Assembly (NCBI RefSeq): GCF_963422355.1
Contig: NC_085095.1
Coordinates: 4,527,107-4,591,106, forward strand
Length of the DNA stretch: 64,000 nt
Source: Corticium candelabrum
Taxonomy: Eukaryota > Porifera > Homoscleromorpha > Homosclerophorida > Plakinidae
Reading direction: 5' to 3'
Shown: piece by piece, positions 1 through 12,696 of the stretch
Position numbering within the stretch: position 1 is the stretch's first letter
Layout of the letters: each line of letters starts with the position of its first letter
Made by a program: the position numbers and the translations under genes
Notes under the pieces: model-generated
What the model was told of the DNA's origin: nothing
Database searches by the model: none
Seen by the model: the letters and a program-made list of their open reading frames with translations, nothing else

Positions 1-1
1 A

Positions 2-869
2 CAAAGCAGGCAGAGGCTGAGAGTAGGTGAAGAGAAGTATCACATGATTGATATGCACATAGGAGCATGTAGTTGTGAAAAGGGAACAGACGGATCACCA
101 TGTGCACACCAATCTGCAGTTGTAGTCAGGTACAAAATAAAATCTGTAAATACTTTCCTTCTCTCAGTGCCCTATCAAGGCAAAACAATTGCAAAAGTAG
201 CTCTTGGAGACAATGCAATGGCTCGTATTGACTTTTATGCATCAATCCATCCAGAGAAGTATGACCATGACGCTGGAAACATTGAGAGTAGTTTTAAGAC
301 CAGTAATAACACCCATTTCGAAGAACGTAGAGTCATGGCAAAAATTCAGCAAAACTGCGAAGATGGTTACATTGTGGATGCAGTAGCCAATGCTTCAGTC
401 AATGATACAAAACGCTCAGATGATTTGAAGAAACGACTGCATGCTGTAATGGTTGATATTATGCAGAAGCTTGACAGTGAAGATCATCAATTTAGTGAAT
501 GTGTCCAATAGTTTCTTAAAAGGTATGAAAGTATGCAAAGTCCAATGTCAATAGCAAGACTATCAAGTTCTTTCCACCAGTTTGGTTGGGTTTTGGGAGG
601 TCACTGTAGCTCTTCAGGTCATAGACGTCTATTTCTTTGCCATGGTAAAAGAATACCTGTTCAGGCAACAGCAACAGGTAGGCGAAAGTATGGATCAAAA
701 GGAAAGAGAAGAGTGTCCTGGGCGACCTAGTAATTTTCATAATCTCAAACAAAACTTCAGACATTCTCGGTATGCACTGCCTGTCAGAAAAAATCAGAAT
801 GAAGGCAAACATCTACACTCTTTGAAATCAAGCATTGAGCAAGGCAAACAGAATGCAGGAAAATGGTGA
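2..869 (+). pseudogene. MULE transposase, C-terminal part with SWIM zinc finger
   Basis: The frame is open from the window edge to a stop at 511, and a methionine at 44 is probably internal. Residues C-S-C then C-A-H, spaced as in CxCx(n)CxH within 'CSCEKGTDGSPCAHQ', form a SWIM zinc finger, the usual C-terminal module of metazoan MULE transposases. The downstream part is homologous to the transposase of MULE C (41201-42611, minus): compare IPVQATATGRRKYG here with ITVQPTTVSRRAIK there, and the C-terminal HSLKSSIEQGKQNA with HSLQTSIDNRRQNA. To follow that homology the frame must change after 511 and again near 715-735, ending at the stop at 867-869. The DDE catalytic core would lie left of the window. 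Decayed or misassembled; almost certainly transposon, not host gene. Confidence 0.75.
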
Positions 870-1439
870 CAGATAGCTTAATCTGATACCAAGAGAAACA
901 AACAGACACTACTGTCAACATGGCTTTTGCATACAGTAAAGCTGTCTTACATTTAGCAACAGTTTGTTACCCTTATGGCTAAAACACTCTTATTTACACT
1001 GTGCCCTTTGTAACAGAAAGTTCAAGTAGTTTCTATGGACATATCAGTAATAGAAAACTAAATGTGTGTGTGTGTGTTGCACTTGTTCTATAACTATAGT
1101 AGTACAAGTATAATTACACTTCATTATGAATGAAATAGCTATTGTAACATCAACAAAACTGATCATGTCACACTACACAGAGCACCGTAAAGTTCAAGTG
1201 AAGTAGACCATGGTCATTCCATTGCAATTGCCATTGTATAGGCCACTTCAATTTCTATAGCACAAATGACATTGTAAAAACTGACCACAATTCTACTTCA
1301 TTTACTACCTAACAATGGAACATATCGAAAAAACTTGAACTTGTCAATAATCATTTCGTTACATAAAATGTTAATCCAGAATGTATTTCTCATGTCCACT
1401 TGACGTGAATGTCGACAGAACACTGTGTTGATCAACAAC
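870..1439. other. MULE A interior without recognisable gene
   Basis: AT-rich sequence between the transposase stop and the terminal region. No open frame, RNA gene or clear repeat is visible apart from a short TG run near 1063. Confidence 0.5.
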
Positions 1440-1562
1440 ATTTTCAAACTGAGGCCCCTTTAAAATATTCGTTTGCATGTACTGCTCGAAGAGCACGTAC
1501 AAACATAGCAATTCGTTTATCTTGAAAACCAGGCTGTAACATGCCTAACGGCCATCGTGATG
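1440..1562 (+). repeat. Extra degenerate copy of the MULE terminal box
   Basis: This stretch repeats, in the same orientation and with many changes, the landmarks found about 1 kb downstream at 2455-2560: 'actgaggcccctttaaa', a 'tactgctcgaag' box, a 'cgtttat' box and 'gtaacatgcc'. It lies inside MULE A and so looks like an internal partial duplication or a remnant of an older nested end. Confidence 0.55.
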
Positions 1563-1756
1563 TATTGCCTGCAGCCATAGATTGTAGGCAGCAATGTCAG
1601 GGCATTGGTTGGTGTCACTGAACCCTGGAAGAGATCAATAGCTCTCAGACAGACAGTCGGATAGACAGATTGCTTGATTTAAACTCTTTTCAAATATAAA
1701 CAATAGACAGCACAGACAACAGACAGACAGACAGACAGACACAGACACACGGAGAC

Positions 1757-1801
1757 GGACAGACACAGACACACACACACACAGACACAGACACAGACAC
1801 A

Positions 1802-1868
<67 letters not shown>

Positions 1869-2657
1869 ACAGTATACTGTGATTCATGTACGTCAACAAC
1901 CATATAATGACCAATGCTACAGTAAGTTGTTTGAAATAAAATGCCGGTTGGCTAAAGACATCCCAGGTATACCTACAATTAAGTGTCAACAACACAATGA
2001 GTGATACCATCATTTAATTTGATCACTGAGTGATACCATTTACTTAAATAAGAATAGTTAACTTAACGTATCTTAATTAACTTAATTTAATATATATTGT
2101 GTATACACACACATATCCCATGCTCATTTAAATTGTATACTGTTTATCTGTTAATAAATATTTTGCAGTAGTTTTGAAATAGAATTAAATTGCCCAAGTA
2201 CATTGCACTTTTCCAATTGCATGCATGTACCCTATTATTAATTCCATATTATAGTACACAATTTGATGTAGGCAGTGGATGCAGCAGTGCAAATATTGAC
2301 GCACAATCCAGTTACTAATGTGCACTCAAAAAAAGATTTCAAGAAAATTAGAAATTTGTATAACCACAAAGAATAGCAATTATGAATCACTTTACCTGCG
2401 GTTGAATTTATTTGAAGTCGATTTGTGTTGTGAAAGCAAAGTTCAGCAGACGACGTTCAAAACTGAGGCCCCTTTTGAATAAACGGTGCATGTTACTGCT
2501 TGGAAGGTGCGAAGAAAGACAGCACTTTGTTTATGTCAAAATCGCGGTTGTAACATGCCCACTAACTACCGAGAATCGAACGTCGTGCTGCTAGCCTCGT
2601 AGACCAAAGCATCTTCGCTCCAGCGGCTAGGTCCAAACCGCGTCCCAAAAAATTAGC
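1757..2657 (+). repeat. Right terminal inverted repeat of MULE A with (CA)n tract
   Basis: The (CA)n tract ends at 1864. The following 790 bases align by eye with 44849-45833 and 21089-22125, the right repeats of MULE C and MULE B. The outer 200 bases are GC-richer than the inner part. A short (ACAG)n tract follows outside the element near 2716-2732. Confidence 0.7.
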
Positions 2658-2779
2658 CTGGGCTGCCGCGTTTCGCGACCATCCGAGTCTGGCGTTGTGT
2701 CCATCGGCGCGTTACAGACAGACAGACAGACATCCATCCAAACAGACGGAAGAGTGGGTTGGCGTATTATAGTATAAGA

Positions 2780-5440
2780 TGGTAATGGGAGGAGGTCCGG
2801 ATCAGAAGATGTAGTTTGATCTTCCTTCAGAGACTGTGATTCTTGTGTTGTCTGATCGGGTGATTTTTCCTGAGAATATAGCAGTTGTCGTCTGTTTTGG
2901 CGTAGCAGCTTGGCTGATCCTACATCTACTTCATAAGCTCGATGTGGAAGAACATTGACAACAACTCCTTTGTCTCATTCTGATAGTATCGCCAACATTC
3001 AGCGGTGGTAGATCTCTAGCCTGCTTGTTGTATTGCTTGACTTGCTTAGCTTTATTGAGACTACTGCTGGCTGCAAGAGCTGAGCAGCAATAAGAAAGAG
3101 TGTCCTACAGCGGCGACTGTATAGTAACTGGGCTGGAGTTGACTGGCGACCTTCCATTGGTGTATTATGCAGGGCTGACAACGCAACCAAGGGATCTGAA
3201 CCTGCTTTTTCAACTCTTTTGAGCATTCGTTTGATCAATTTTACTGCGCTCTCGGCTTTCCCATTTGCTTGCGTATAACCCGGACTCTGGTGATATGTGA
3301 AAATTCCCATTCAGCAGCGGAACGTTGGAAGTCTTCAGATGAAAACTGAGGTCCATTGTCTGTCACAGCAACGTCCGGAATACCATGACAAGCAAAGTAA
3401 TTTTTCAGCTTTTGGATGACAGCGCGTGAAGTAGTTTCCGCATCTTATCAACCTCTGAAAAATTGCTGAAATAATTTGTTGTGACCGCGTACTGCTTTTC
3501 CTTCAGAGTGAACAGATCCACTGCAACACGTTGCCATTATCCAATGGGTAACGCATGCTGTCTTATTGTCTCCTTCTGCTGCTTGGTATCCAGAGACCAA
3601 CAGATTTTACATGTGCTGACCAAGAGTTGCACTTCCGCACTCATTCCAGACCAGTAAACACTTTCACGGGCTCTACGTAAGCAAGCGTTTACTCTAAGAT
3701 GTGGTGCGTGTATCTTTCCACGTGTTTCTGTGGGAAGGCACTTGTGTTCCACGGAGAAGTAGGCCATCTTGCATTGTGATCTCATCTGCAAACCGAAAAT
3801 AAGGTATGATTTGCGGAGGGACATCTGATTTGGAATCGGGCCAGCCCGTCATGACAACATGTGCAAGTTCCTGTAGAACTGCGTCTTCAGCTGTAGTGAC
3901 TCGAATTTCCTGAATTTTTGCCCCCGAGATTGGTAGTATTTCCACCATATTAACTGAGACTACTTCAGCGTAAAATTGCTGTATCTCTGCACTAGCATTA
4001 TCATCTTTGTCTTGTGGAAGTGCGACCCGTGACAAGGCTTCTGCAATGTATAACTCAACACCCGTTTGTATTTGACTGTTGGGTGATAAGCATTTACTCG
4101 TAGTAAAACTCGATCCAATCTCTTTGGTGCAAGATACAGTGGTTTTGCGATATTGATTCCAGTGGACAATGATCGGTTTCCATAATAACATCGCTTCCAT
4201 ACGTGTACTGATGGAATCTTTCCAGTCCAAAGACTATTCCCAACAGCTCCTTCTCGACCTGTGCATATTTTTCATTCGGCTTTAGAGAACAGCTAGCATA
4301 GGCTACAGGTTGCCCCTTTTGTAGCAATACAGCAACAAGTCCTGTTGAAGAGGCGTCGGTCTGTATGGTTACTGGTAGCTTTCAAGAATCTTAGACTGAA
4401 GTGGAAATGATAGCCTTCTTGACAACCTCAAAATGCTGTATTTTCCGTTTCTGTCCATTGCCATTTGGTATCCTTCTTTGTGAGTGGCCTGAATGGATGG
4501 CAGACGTCAGCAAGGTTTGTCAAGAAACGTGCTAGGTAATTCACTACCCCAATGAGACGTCTAACTCCATGCACACCTGTGGGTGCGGGCATGTGTTAGA
4601 TAGCAATGATTTCTTAGGATCGGCTACAGACCTTCTGGCGTCAACACATGACCTACATATGGAAGTGAGCTTGACTTCAGTTTGAATTTGCTCCCATTCT
4701 GCTTGATATTACATTCCACACAGCGTTCCAGAAACTTCAGCATTCTATCATCATGGTTTGATTCACCTTCCCTACGACAAGAATATCATTTGCAATTATG
4801 AGCACTCCTTTCAACCCATCAAGTGACTGCTGCAGCATCCTTTGGAAAATTTCTGGTGCTAGTGTTATGCCGAAAGGCATACGGTTCCATTGATATCGCC
4901 CGTACTGAGTTCCAAATGTTGTATGCTTGCGTGATGACTCATCCATGTTGATATGCCAAAATCCATTTCGTACATCAGCAGTACTGAACACTTTGGCACG
5001 TGTCGGCTGGGGTAATATCATCTAGAGTAGACATAGAATAATGACTTCGCTTGAAAGCTCGATTAAGCGGTTTTGGGTCCAGACAAACACGAAGTGTGCC
5101 ATTTAGTTTGGGCATTACCGTCAATCTTGATACTCACTCAGTTGGCTCTTCAATGCCTGAAATAACACCAATACTCTCTAGACAATCCAGTTCTCCTTTG
5201 AGCTTGCCTTCGAGAGATTGGCGTTCTTCTAACGGGAAGTTGTACTGGGTGATGGCTGGATCCACTTCCAGATGCAGATCGCCGAGGAAACAGCCTAACT
5301 CCTCGCTGAAACAGCCTAATTCATCTCTGGTGCATTGATCTTCAGAATCGACTCTTCATCCACTTTGACTCAGACCCTCAAATAAGAATTTCAAATCGAT
5401 CAGCCACTTGGTCAGAGCCGCAGCCGCCATTTTGAAGCTT
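2780..5440 (-). pseudogene. gypsy 1 pol remnant: RT, RNase H, integrase
   Basis: The reverse-transcriptase start is visible as VSRLTVMPKLNGTLRVCLDP near 5070-5150, followed by 'FSTADVRNGFWHI' and 'MPFGITLAPEIFQRML' (4737-5021). The catalytic YxDD box reads IANDI, so the active site is altered. RNase H follows (about 3960-4400, TDAS then 'EKELLGIVFGLERF'). The integrase HHCC finger lies at 3537-3824, the core aspartate in 'TDNGPQF' near 3345, and the core glutamate in 'NGKAESAVKLIKR' at 2999-3310. Stops and frameshifts occur throughout. Confidence 0.8.
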
Positions 5441-6480
5441 TGCCCCGTTGCAGCCGCCATTTTGAAAAACGAATGATTAATTACATAACCCTTCTTTGAG
5501 TCTGATGCATGTCATGACTCATAAGTGTTCGTGTGATGTGAGTTGTGTCTCCTAAGCTGGATATATTTATGCTGAACAGTGTGATTTTATAAAAATATTT
5601 AATCAGCTCAGCTATAGGTATAGCAGTATTGTAGAGTTTGCCTATATCGGAAGGCTAACTGTGCGAATGCCCTGTAACGTGTGTAAATTACTAACGGTAT
5701 TCTATCATGGTCATTTGTGGACAGTCTCACTGGCTGTACAGTGAATAATATTTAGGTAGCGACACTATATCTTCATGGGCCAGGTTGGGGAGAGACCTCT
5801 TCAAAACTCTACCCACCTGATTTACAACATGGCAACACATGCCAGAAAATGATTGGGAATCCATATTCCAAAGTGTAATCAACCTATTCAGAAACAACGG
5901 CTATCCTGGGATGTGCAACTGTATTCAGTACAGACCTGATGCCTGGCATGGGGCAACGTTGGGGTAGACGCTATGCATGTTGCATGCAATCCCAGATGCC
6001 ACATGCTGGAGTATGTTCATAATCTGGTGTAGCTAGACACTCATTCTGCTTCAATATGGATCGTCTCATCATCTTTTCTGGCCTTGTTGAGAACTTGCAA
6101 ACTGCATACAATCTTTTGTTTATCTAAATTGCTATACCATATCTAAATACCACAATATCCTAATTCAATTATGATGCCTCTAGTTGAGTGGTCATGCTCT
6201 GTAAAAAGATCTGCCAACTGCTAAAGTACACAAGACAAGAATGATAAGGACCCAGGGCACCAACAGGGTAAATAGCACACCTGCTGCAACCACAGCTTCA
6301 TTAGCACGTCCTGGTCAACGCCAACAGACAGTACTGGTCAACGCCAACAGACAGTACATGTGCCTCTGCAGCTGCATGGCCGCTACATGATGAAAATTCT
6401 GTTGAGTGTCCTGGTTTACTGTTAGGAGTGACTGAATTACAGAGTAGAACGTGCATGTAGAGAGTGTTAGCGTTGTGAAA
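5440..6480. other. Unassigned sequence inside gypsy 1
   Basis: No gene is recognised. A 'cagccgccattttgaa' motif occurs twice at 5420-5465, and an 18-base direct repeat containing 'ctggtcaacgccaacagac' lies at about 6310-6350. It may be a separate insertion, but no terminal repeats are visible. Confidence 0.4.
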
Positions 6481-7790
6481 GAGCACCCTCACAGTAATGG
6501 GTTTTGCAGTGGATAACTATAATTAATTATCATGTCAAATGGCCGTGCAATCTTCTCATAGGTCGGTCAAAGTGTCGTTTGGTCGGCCATTGGCCGATCG
6601 TCGGCCGTTATTTCATGCTCTGTTGACTAGTCCCATTTGTTGACTTGATTGCGCTCCAAGGATTGATATAGGTGCGTCCAACATGACAACAAATTGACCT
6701 TTGTACTTCTTCCCAGTACGTGGATGGATCATCTTCAATTCACATTTTCCAGCTGGTATATGGCTGGATTTCGATGTTGTCTGGTAGATCTTGATGTCGA
6801 ACTACATTATACATTGCTCCTGTGTCAACTGAAACCGTACTGACTTTGTGCCGACCAGCATCGGAACAAACAACTGTGAATTGAGTTTGGTTTGTTGTTC
6901 AATGCAATTGACAGCAACTTCTTTCATCCTCAGAAACCTGGACTTGTTGAACTTTGCCAACAGGTTCGCCTTTGAGGTTTTTCTGTGTCTTCCCCACCAT
7001 AGAACGGCAGTGTCCGCAATGACCACACCTCTTGTCACCTTCCTGGGCGGTTCCTTTTTTGCACTTGTTCTTCTGTTGGGCTCCACTGTCTTTTGATATA
7101 CCCCACATTGAGCTGAAATTGTGTGAACAGCTTTGGCTGCACTCATCTCTTTCATTTGTTTTGCTGTGACTTCACTTGCACCGCACATGTCCACACAAGT
7201 ATGTAACATGAGACCTATCTTCTCCAGTAACTGTTTACAATAACCAGAACTTTTCACACCACACACACAATGCGGTTACGTAGCAGTTCATCCGACATTG
7301 GACCAAAATGGCAGCATCCAACTAGCTCGCAAAGTGTCGTAACATACTTGTCAAACGGTTCCTGTGCTTCCTGGTCTCGTTTGTTGAAAATGTAGTGGTC
7401 GTATATAATATTACTTTCGCCAATGCAATGTTCTTCAAATAACGCGAGGACATGTGACATTTGCTACTTGTCCTCGTTGTTTCAGAAGGACAGAGAGATG
7501 TATATATTCGTAATCCCCGTTGTCCGATACATGTGATAAACGTTGCAATGAGCATTTCGTCAGGTTCATCTTGGAGACCTGTGACAATTCATAGGATGAC
7601 CAACTTTGCCTCCATTCTCTCCCGTTTTGAGCGAGGTTGCCCTTGAGCTGGAGAGGTTGTGGGGGTTTGATGCCTCCCAGATGGAACATGGACCTCAAAG
7701 CAGGCATAGCAGGCTGAGCGGTCGCTCCCTCTGCTTGAAGAGAAGGATTCGCCTCTTCCACTTGCTCGTCGTTTCCATTGGTGTGTGGGA
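6480..7790 (-). pseudogene. gypsy 1 gag and protease remnant
   Basis: The gag-like part starts near 7761 (MEEANPSLQAEG) and continues in shifted frames to 7254, where 'YIFNKRDQEAQEPFDKYV' and 'ELLRNRIVCVV' are the familiar gag-capsid signatures of Ty3/gypsy elements. A cysteine/histidine-rich knuckle-like segment lies around 6950-7060. The aspartic protease active-site motif DTGA is encoded at 6814-6825 within 'VSVDTGAMYNVV'. At least three frame changes separate these parts. Confidence 0.75.
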
Positions 7791-8079
7791 GTATTCCGCA
7801 TGTCTGTTTGCTTCAGAATTCACTTCTATCATCATGTGTCGTGTGAACAACAATAATAACAAGTTAGAACAGTTAGTAAAACCCACGCATGCACAACAAA
7901 ACTACAGTAGATAACACCTACACTACACAGCTATCAGCACAATAACGCATACAAATTCAAACCCCTAAAATATATTTTCACAAAGCTATCAGCAATGCTC
8001 CAACTAGACCCTCTAGATCTCAGTAGCTAGCTGCGTGTATAGTACTATTTTCTTTCGCTAGCAGTGTCTAGAAATCAAC

Positions 8080-8217
8080 CTAGAGCTCATGTTTTGGCCT
8101 AGCACTTGACATTTCCTGCTTATCTGTCTCATCCACCTCAAACGTTTTTCCACCCATCTTTTGATCATCCAGTTCCAACTCAAATTCATCAGCAACCTGT
8201 GACAAGCCATCAACAAT
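8080..8217 (-). CDS. J1 exon 10, C-terminal exon ending KHEL
   Basis: A 138-base exon in phase 0 follows the acceptor 'cccttgttctag' and ends at a TAG stop. It aligns with the last exon of J2 (52781-52927): GLSQVADEFELELDDQ here against TLSGIVDDLEDLLDDQ there. It lies 24.8 kb from exon 9. The alternative is that it belongs to a lost third paralogue, but phase, homology and the lack of any other last exon support joining it to J1. Confidence 0.7.
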   Translation of the reverse strand: MVDGLSQVADEFELELDDQKMGGKTFEVDETDKQEMSSARPKHEL

Positions 8218-11200
8218 CTAGAACAAGGGTATATAGTTATTTATAGTAACCATTAATAATAATATACAGTTATTAATAGCAACAAATAATAATATCATGA
8301 TGTCCCGGATATTGATGAAAGATGGACATCTAGCTGTATTGCTCATCTCAGAGCTAGCTGAGGAGCGCGTTCCTTGTCGGGAAACCAGAACAGGGCTCAA
8401 AAAGTCGGCTTCTGGAATCACTGGACCTGTTTGGAAGACCAGGCATAGTTCTGGGCGTAGGGCGACTGATCGAACCATCTCTCGTGCGGCGTCTGATTTG
8501 AATTTGGATTCAAATCCCACTGATGAGACTACTGTGATGCCCACCGTTCCTAGCAAAACTTGTGTTTCGACTAACAGGAGCAGCAATGAAACAAGACTAC
8601 AGAAATGGACGCTACAAATCAATAGGGATGTGATGTTTTGTTATTACCACGTGCTGTTGTCATGCAAGTGCTCTGCTTTCAGAAAACCCATGCATCAGCT
8701 GTGGTGTGAGCGAAATCCTTCTCTGACTGACGTCTCTGTGCAGCATTTGGCAGACCGGAAGCGATATCTCCTAACTTGCGGAAGTCTGACTAAATCAGAG
8801 TTGGAGAAGATTAAACGCGAGGCTGCACAGGATGGAAAACCCGTCTCAGGTTTGTTGTCTGTTACGACTGATGTTTGTCTTGGTGTGCATATGCCAGTGT
8901 TAGATGTGGTTTCTGCTCTATCAGCTGATAGTTCAGTTGTCACGCCTTTGCTTGACAATGTGTTACTTTGCATGGCTTCAGTCAGAATGGCGCCTGCTGC
9001 AAATGGTGCTAAACCTGTCGTGTCAATGATGCGAGAGGATCATGAGTCTGCTAATCACTTGGAAGATGGCTCCCTTGTTCAGTCAGTCACTGTTCTCTCT
9101 AAGGACTGCTCATCTGCAAGAGATAGTGGTGATATCCTATCCGTAGATGACACTTTGGATTCAGTTCAGTGCAGTGCTATCAGGAAATCACCATCCCCTT
9201 GTCACTCTGTGAGCTCTGATCTGATGATTACACATCGTAGTATAGCTTCTCAGCTAGAAAAGATGGAAACTCTTACATCTCAACTCAGTCCAGACTCCTG
9301 CCAAACGGAGGATGGCCTTTCGCTTGATAATAATGCTGCTGTGGACCCTGTACTTCGTCGAGAGTGTCTTGAGGAGTTGCAGAAAGTCAGGCAAATGCCT
9401 ATCTGTGAGAGACAATGCCTTCCAAGGATCTTTGTGAACATGATCTTAACACAATCATCAATTCGTTGAAGGATGAAGCAGATATGAGTGAAATCAGTTA
9501 CCTGGTCTACTCTGCTGTTTCACTAGTGTCCAAAAGGCGGGCTTAGAGACAACGAAGTCAACTAATTCTCAAACACCGACATGAAGACGAAGGCTGGATA
9601 TGGAGATTCTCACACTTCGACGTGTGATCTCACTGTTGCTGGAGGTTAGAAAGGGTTCATCGGGCATTTGTATGTTACATGAACTCCGACTTCTCCGGCA
9701 GCGGTTGGGCATTTCCTGCTCGGAGAGTTGTGAGGTCTCCATCAATTGATTGAAAATGGAACTTAAGTCCAAGGTCGAGTGGACTAGGAGGCTGGAGAAG
9801 AATCGTAAGAGACTTCGCCAGAATGGTTTGTTTCAACGAGATGCTGGAAGGTTTTACAGAGAGTTGAGTAAGCAGGCTATCCAGGTCACTTCCTCGCCAT
9901 CCGAGTCTGAGATCGAGCAGTATTGGGGTGGTATCCTAGAAACTGAGGTACATCACAATGAGTCTGTCTTCTGGCTGAGACGTCAAACTGATGGCGAGAC
10001 GCACCGGAGAGATGAGCAGCAGTGGTTACCTATCTCAGACAATGAGGTCACATTTTGTCTCAAAAAGATGGGAAACTGGAAGTCTCCTGATCCAGACAAG
10101 GTTTATGGTTTCTGAGTCAAGCGTATCATGTGTCTTCACACTGATCTGACTCGTAACTACAACCTGCTGGTTCAGAATCCAGACTCTGTACCTGATTGGT
10201 TGTCTCAAGGACCAGCCACTCTGATTCCTAAGAATGACAAGACTGACCAGGCCAAAAATTACAGGCCTATCACGTGTCTTTCTTTCTTCTATAAGACCCT
10301 CACCTCAGTCATTAGGCAGAGATTTGCAGGGCATTTGGTTCAGAGAAACCTCATGGCTCCGGAGCAGAAGGGTTGTCGACAAGGATCTTTTGGTGCAAAG
10401 GATCAGCTGTTGATCAACAAGCTGCTTACCGAAGATTGTAGGACCAGGCACAAGAGCTTGAGCATGGTTTGGATAGACTACCAGAAAGCCTATGACAGCG
10501 TGCCACACAGTTGGTTGCTCCAATGCCTTCAGATGCATAACATCAGTCCAGTCTTGTGCAGGTTCCTGTCATGTGTGATGAAGAGTTGGAGGACATCGAT
10601 GGTACTCTCTTGCGAGAATAGTACGATCAAGACAAGGCTTATGCAGATCAGGAGGGGTATTTTCCAAGGTGACTCACTTCTTCCACTTCTTTTCTGTATG
10701 GCTCTCAATCATCTGAGTAAGGAGTTGAACAGAACCCGTTATGGCTACCGGATGACCACTGGGCATGGTGAGACTGCCAAACGTCAGCTTATCAGTCATC
10801 TACTTTACATGGATGATCTGAAGCTGTATGGCAGAAACTCTGATCAGTTGGACGGGTTGTTGCACACGGTTCGTACCTTCTCTGATGACATCCAGATGAA
10901 GTTTGGTCTGGACAAATGTGCTGTTGCACACTTTGTCAATGGCAGGCTATCTGGACACAACTCTGGATTGATGGTAGGAAAAACGGATACCATCAACTGT
11001 CTGGAACCGGGTCAAGTCTACAAGTACTTGTGTGTACATGAGAGTAACGGCATTCAGCACAGCATGATGCGGGAGAGACTCAGTCGTGAGTACTTGCGCA
11101 GAGTGAAGGTGGTTCTCCAGACTGAGTTGTATGGTCGGAACAAGATTCTAACCATCAATGGGTTTGCGCTATCGGTTCTCACTTACGGTTTGGCGTCATT

Positions 11201-12664
11201 AATTGGGGTGCACGGACCTGCAGCAGCTCGATCGACGGACTAGAAAGCTCCTCTCTATGCACGGTGTCCACCATACTGCTGCAGACGTTGACCGACTGTA
11301 CGCTCCTTGCAGTGATGGGGGTAGGGAGTTACAACAGATTGAGTCGACATTTCAATCTTGTATTGTGAAGCTAAACTGTTACCTTCCTGACAGTTCTAAT
11401 TCTCTCATACAGATGATACGGGAGTGTGACTCCGGAAAATCTTCACACTCGATCCAGCACATGGATTGTCGCTTTACTGCACAGTTGAGGAGGAGTCTTG
11501 CTTCGGACGACAAGTGGCAGAGCTTACACAGGAATGCATCCATCTCGGTTAAAGGTGGCTTCGAGCAAGCACCTGAAACAGATGCGAGACATTACCGTAC
11601 GTGTTGCAGTTCTCTTCATGTGCGGTTCTGGAGCGGGAAGCCTATGCACGGGCAGTATCGCCGTCTCACTGAGCAACTGCCAGTGGACATGAAAGAGACC
11701 TATGGATGGCTAAAAGCAGCGAATCTTCCTGCTGCAACTGATGGACTGGTTGTTGCTGCTCAAGACCAAGCTCTTCAGACTCGGTACTATGAGTGCAAGA
11801 TTCTACATCATGATGTCAGTCCTACTTGCCGCATGTGCAGTGTAGGCCTGGAGACAGTCGACCACATTGTGGAAGGCTGTAGTGCTTTGGCACAGACAGA
11901 CTACACTAATCGACACAATCAGGTGGCCTCCATCATTCACTGGGATGTTTGTCGCCATTTTGAGGCTCCAGTAGAGAGCAGATGGTACCAGCATCATCCT
12001 GATAGGCTTGTGGAGACGGATGACATTACTATGATGTGGGATACCACCATTCCCACTGCCAAGAAGATCAAAGCTAACTGTCTCAGAAATAAGAAGACAA
12101 ACACTTGTCTTCTTATTGATATCAGCTGTCCTGCTGATGGCAACATTGGCAAGAAACATGCTGAGAAGTCGGTGAAGTACAGCGACTTGCGAGTGGAGAT
12201 AAGTTGCATGTGGCATTGTCAAACACGGTGGTTCTGGTGGTCTTGGGAGCTTTGGGTACAGTGCACACAGGTATTGCACGTTGGCTGGACATTATTCCAG
12301 GTCATCACAACCTGCAGCACTTACAGAAAACAGTGCTTCTGGAATCTACTCGGATCCTTCGTAAAGTCATGTCTTCTTTCTAGACAGCTGTGATGGTCTA
12401 AGTACTTCTGAAGCAGGGTTTGCTAACGGTACTTGTAATAGACCTTACCAAACAGACTGATCTGGTTGAGCACGACAAAATAATATTCTGGGTGTGCTGT
12501 CCACAAGTTCGCGGTCACCGTAATGCCTGCAATCTATATCACATTGGCTAGTCATTGATCGCCGTGTTGACACAGAAACCACGCTGGGCTCACCTGCAGG
12601 GTTGGTGGATGCCCAGATGGGGGTAAAGACCCCACTTGCCCATCATGGAGGGGCTTAACGACAC

Positions 12665-12696
<32 letters not shown>

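Larger units (their letters stand above)
1..2657 (+). mobile_element. MULE A: right part of a Mutator-like DNA transposon
   Basis: The left end lies outside the window. The assignment rests on two things seen here: the C-terminal part of a SWIM-finger transposase (2-869) and a right terminal region (about 1757-2657) that matches the terminal inverted repeats of two complete elements at 17209-22125 and 39323-45833. The terminal region has the same order of landmarks: a (CA)n run, a segment with 'accatataa', the box 'actgaggcccctttt', the box 'gtcaaaatcgcggttg', and an end reading in reverse complement GCTAATTTTTTGGGACGCGG, close to the GCGATTTTTT and GCGAATTTTC ends of the other two. The flanking duplication cannot be tested without the left end. 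Confidence 0.8.
2760..7800 (-). mobile_element. Decayed Ty3/gypsy LTR retrotransposon (gypsy 1)
   Basis: Reading right to left the order is gag, protease, reverse transcriptase, RNase H, integrase, the order of Metaviridae-type Ty3/gypsy elements. No LTR pair could be recognised at either side. The polyprotein frame is broken many times, and about 1 kb between protease and reverse transcriptase (5440-6480) has no recognisable coding content, so it may be a nested insertion. The element sits 3' of J1 in the same orientation. Confidence 0.8.
8297..12476 (+). mobile_element. Non-LTR retrotransposon copy 1 (R2/RLE type), near full length
   Basis: One long polyprotein in the order Myb-like N-terminal domain, reverse transcriptase, CCHC finger, PD-(D/E)XK-like endonuclease, as in the R2/R4/NeSL group of site-selective elements. 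It is closely similar to copy 2 (12701-16852) and begins about 70 bases further upstream. It is flanked by TAA-rich DNA on both sides (8250-8296 and 12477-12486) and ends in 'ctggttgagcacgac'. It lies antisense in the last intron of J1, with its 5' end about 80 bases from the exon 10 acceptor. Confidence 0.9.

Noticed and set aside
1635..1903. Open frames of Cys-Val and Thr-His repeats
   Set aside because: Translations of (CA)n/(GT)n microsatellites; the same holds at 18192-18377, 20949-21146, 44503-44900, 57218-57300 and 58164-58320.
6301..6492. Short frame inside the gypsy 1 gap
   Set aside because: Built on a local direct repeat; no similarity to gypsy proteins and no splice context.
8695..8973. 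Minus-strand frames within LINE copies 1 and 2 (also 13030-13308, 11803-12279, 16166-16696)
   Set aside because: Shadows of the LINE polyprotein on the opposite strand, repeated in both copies.
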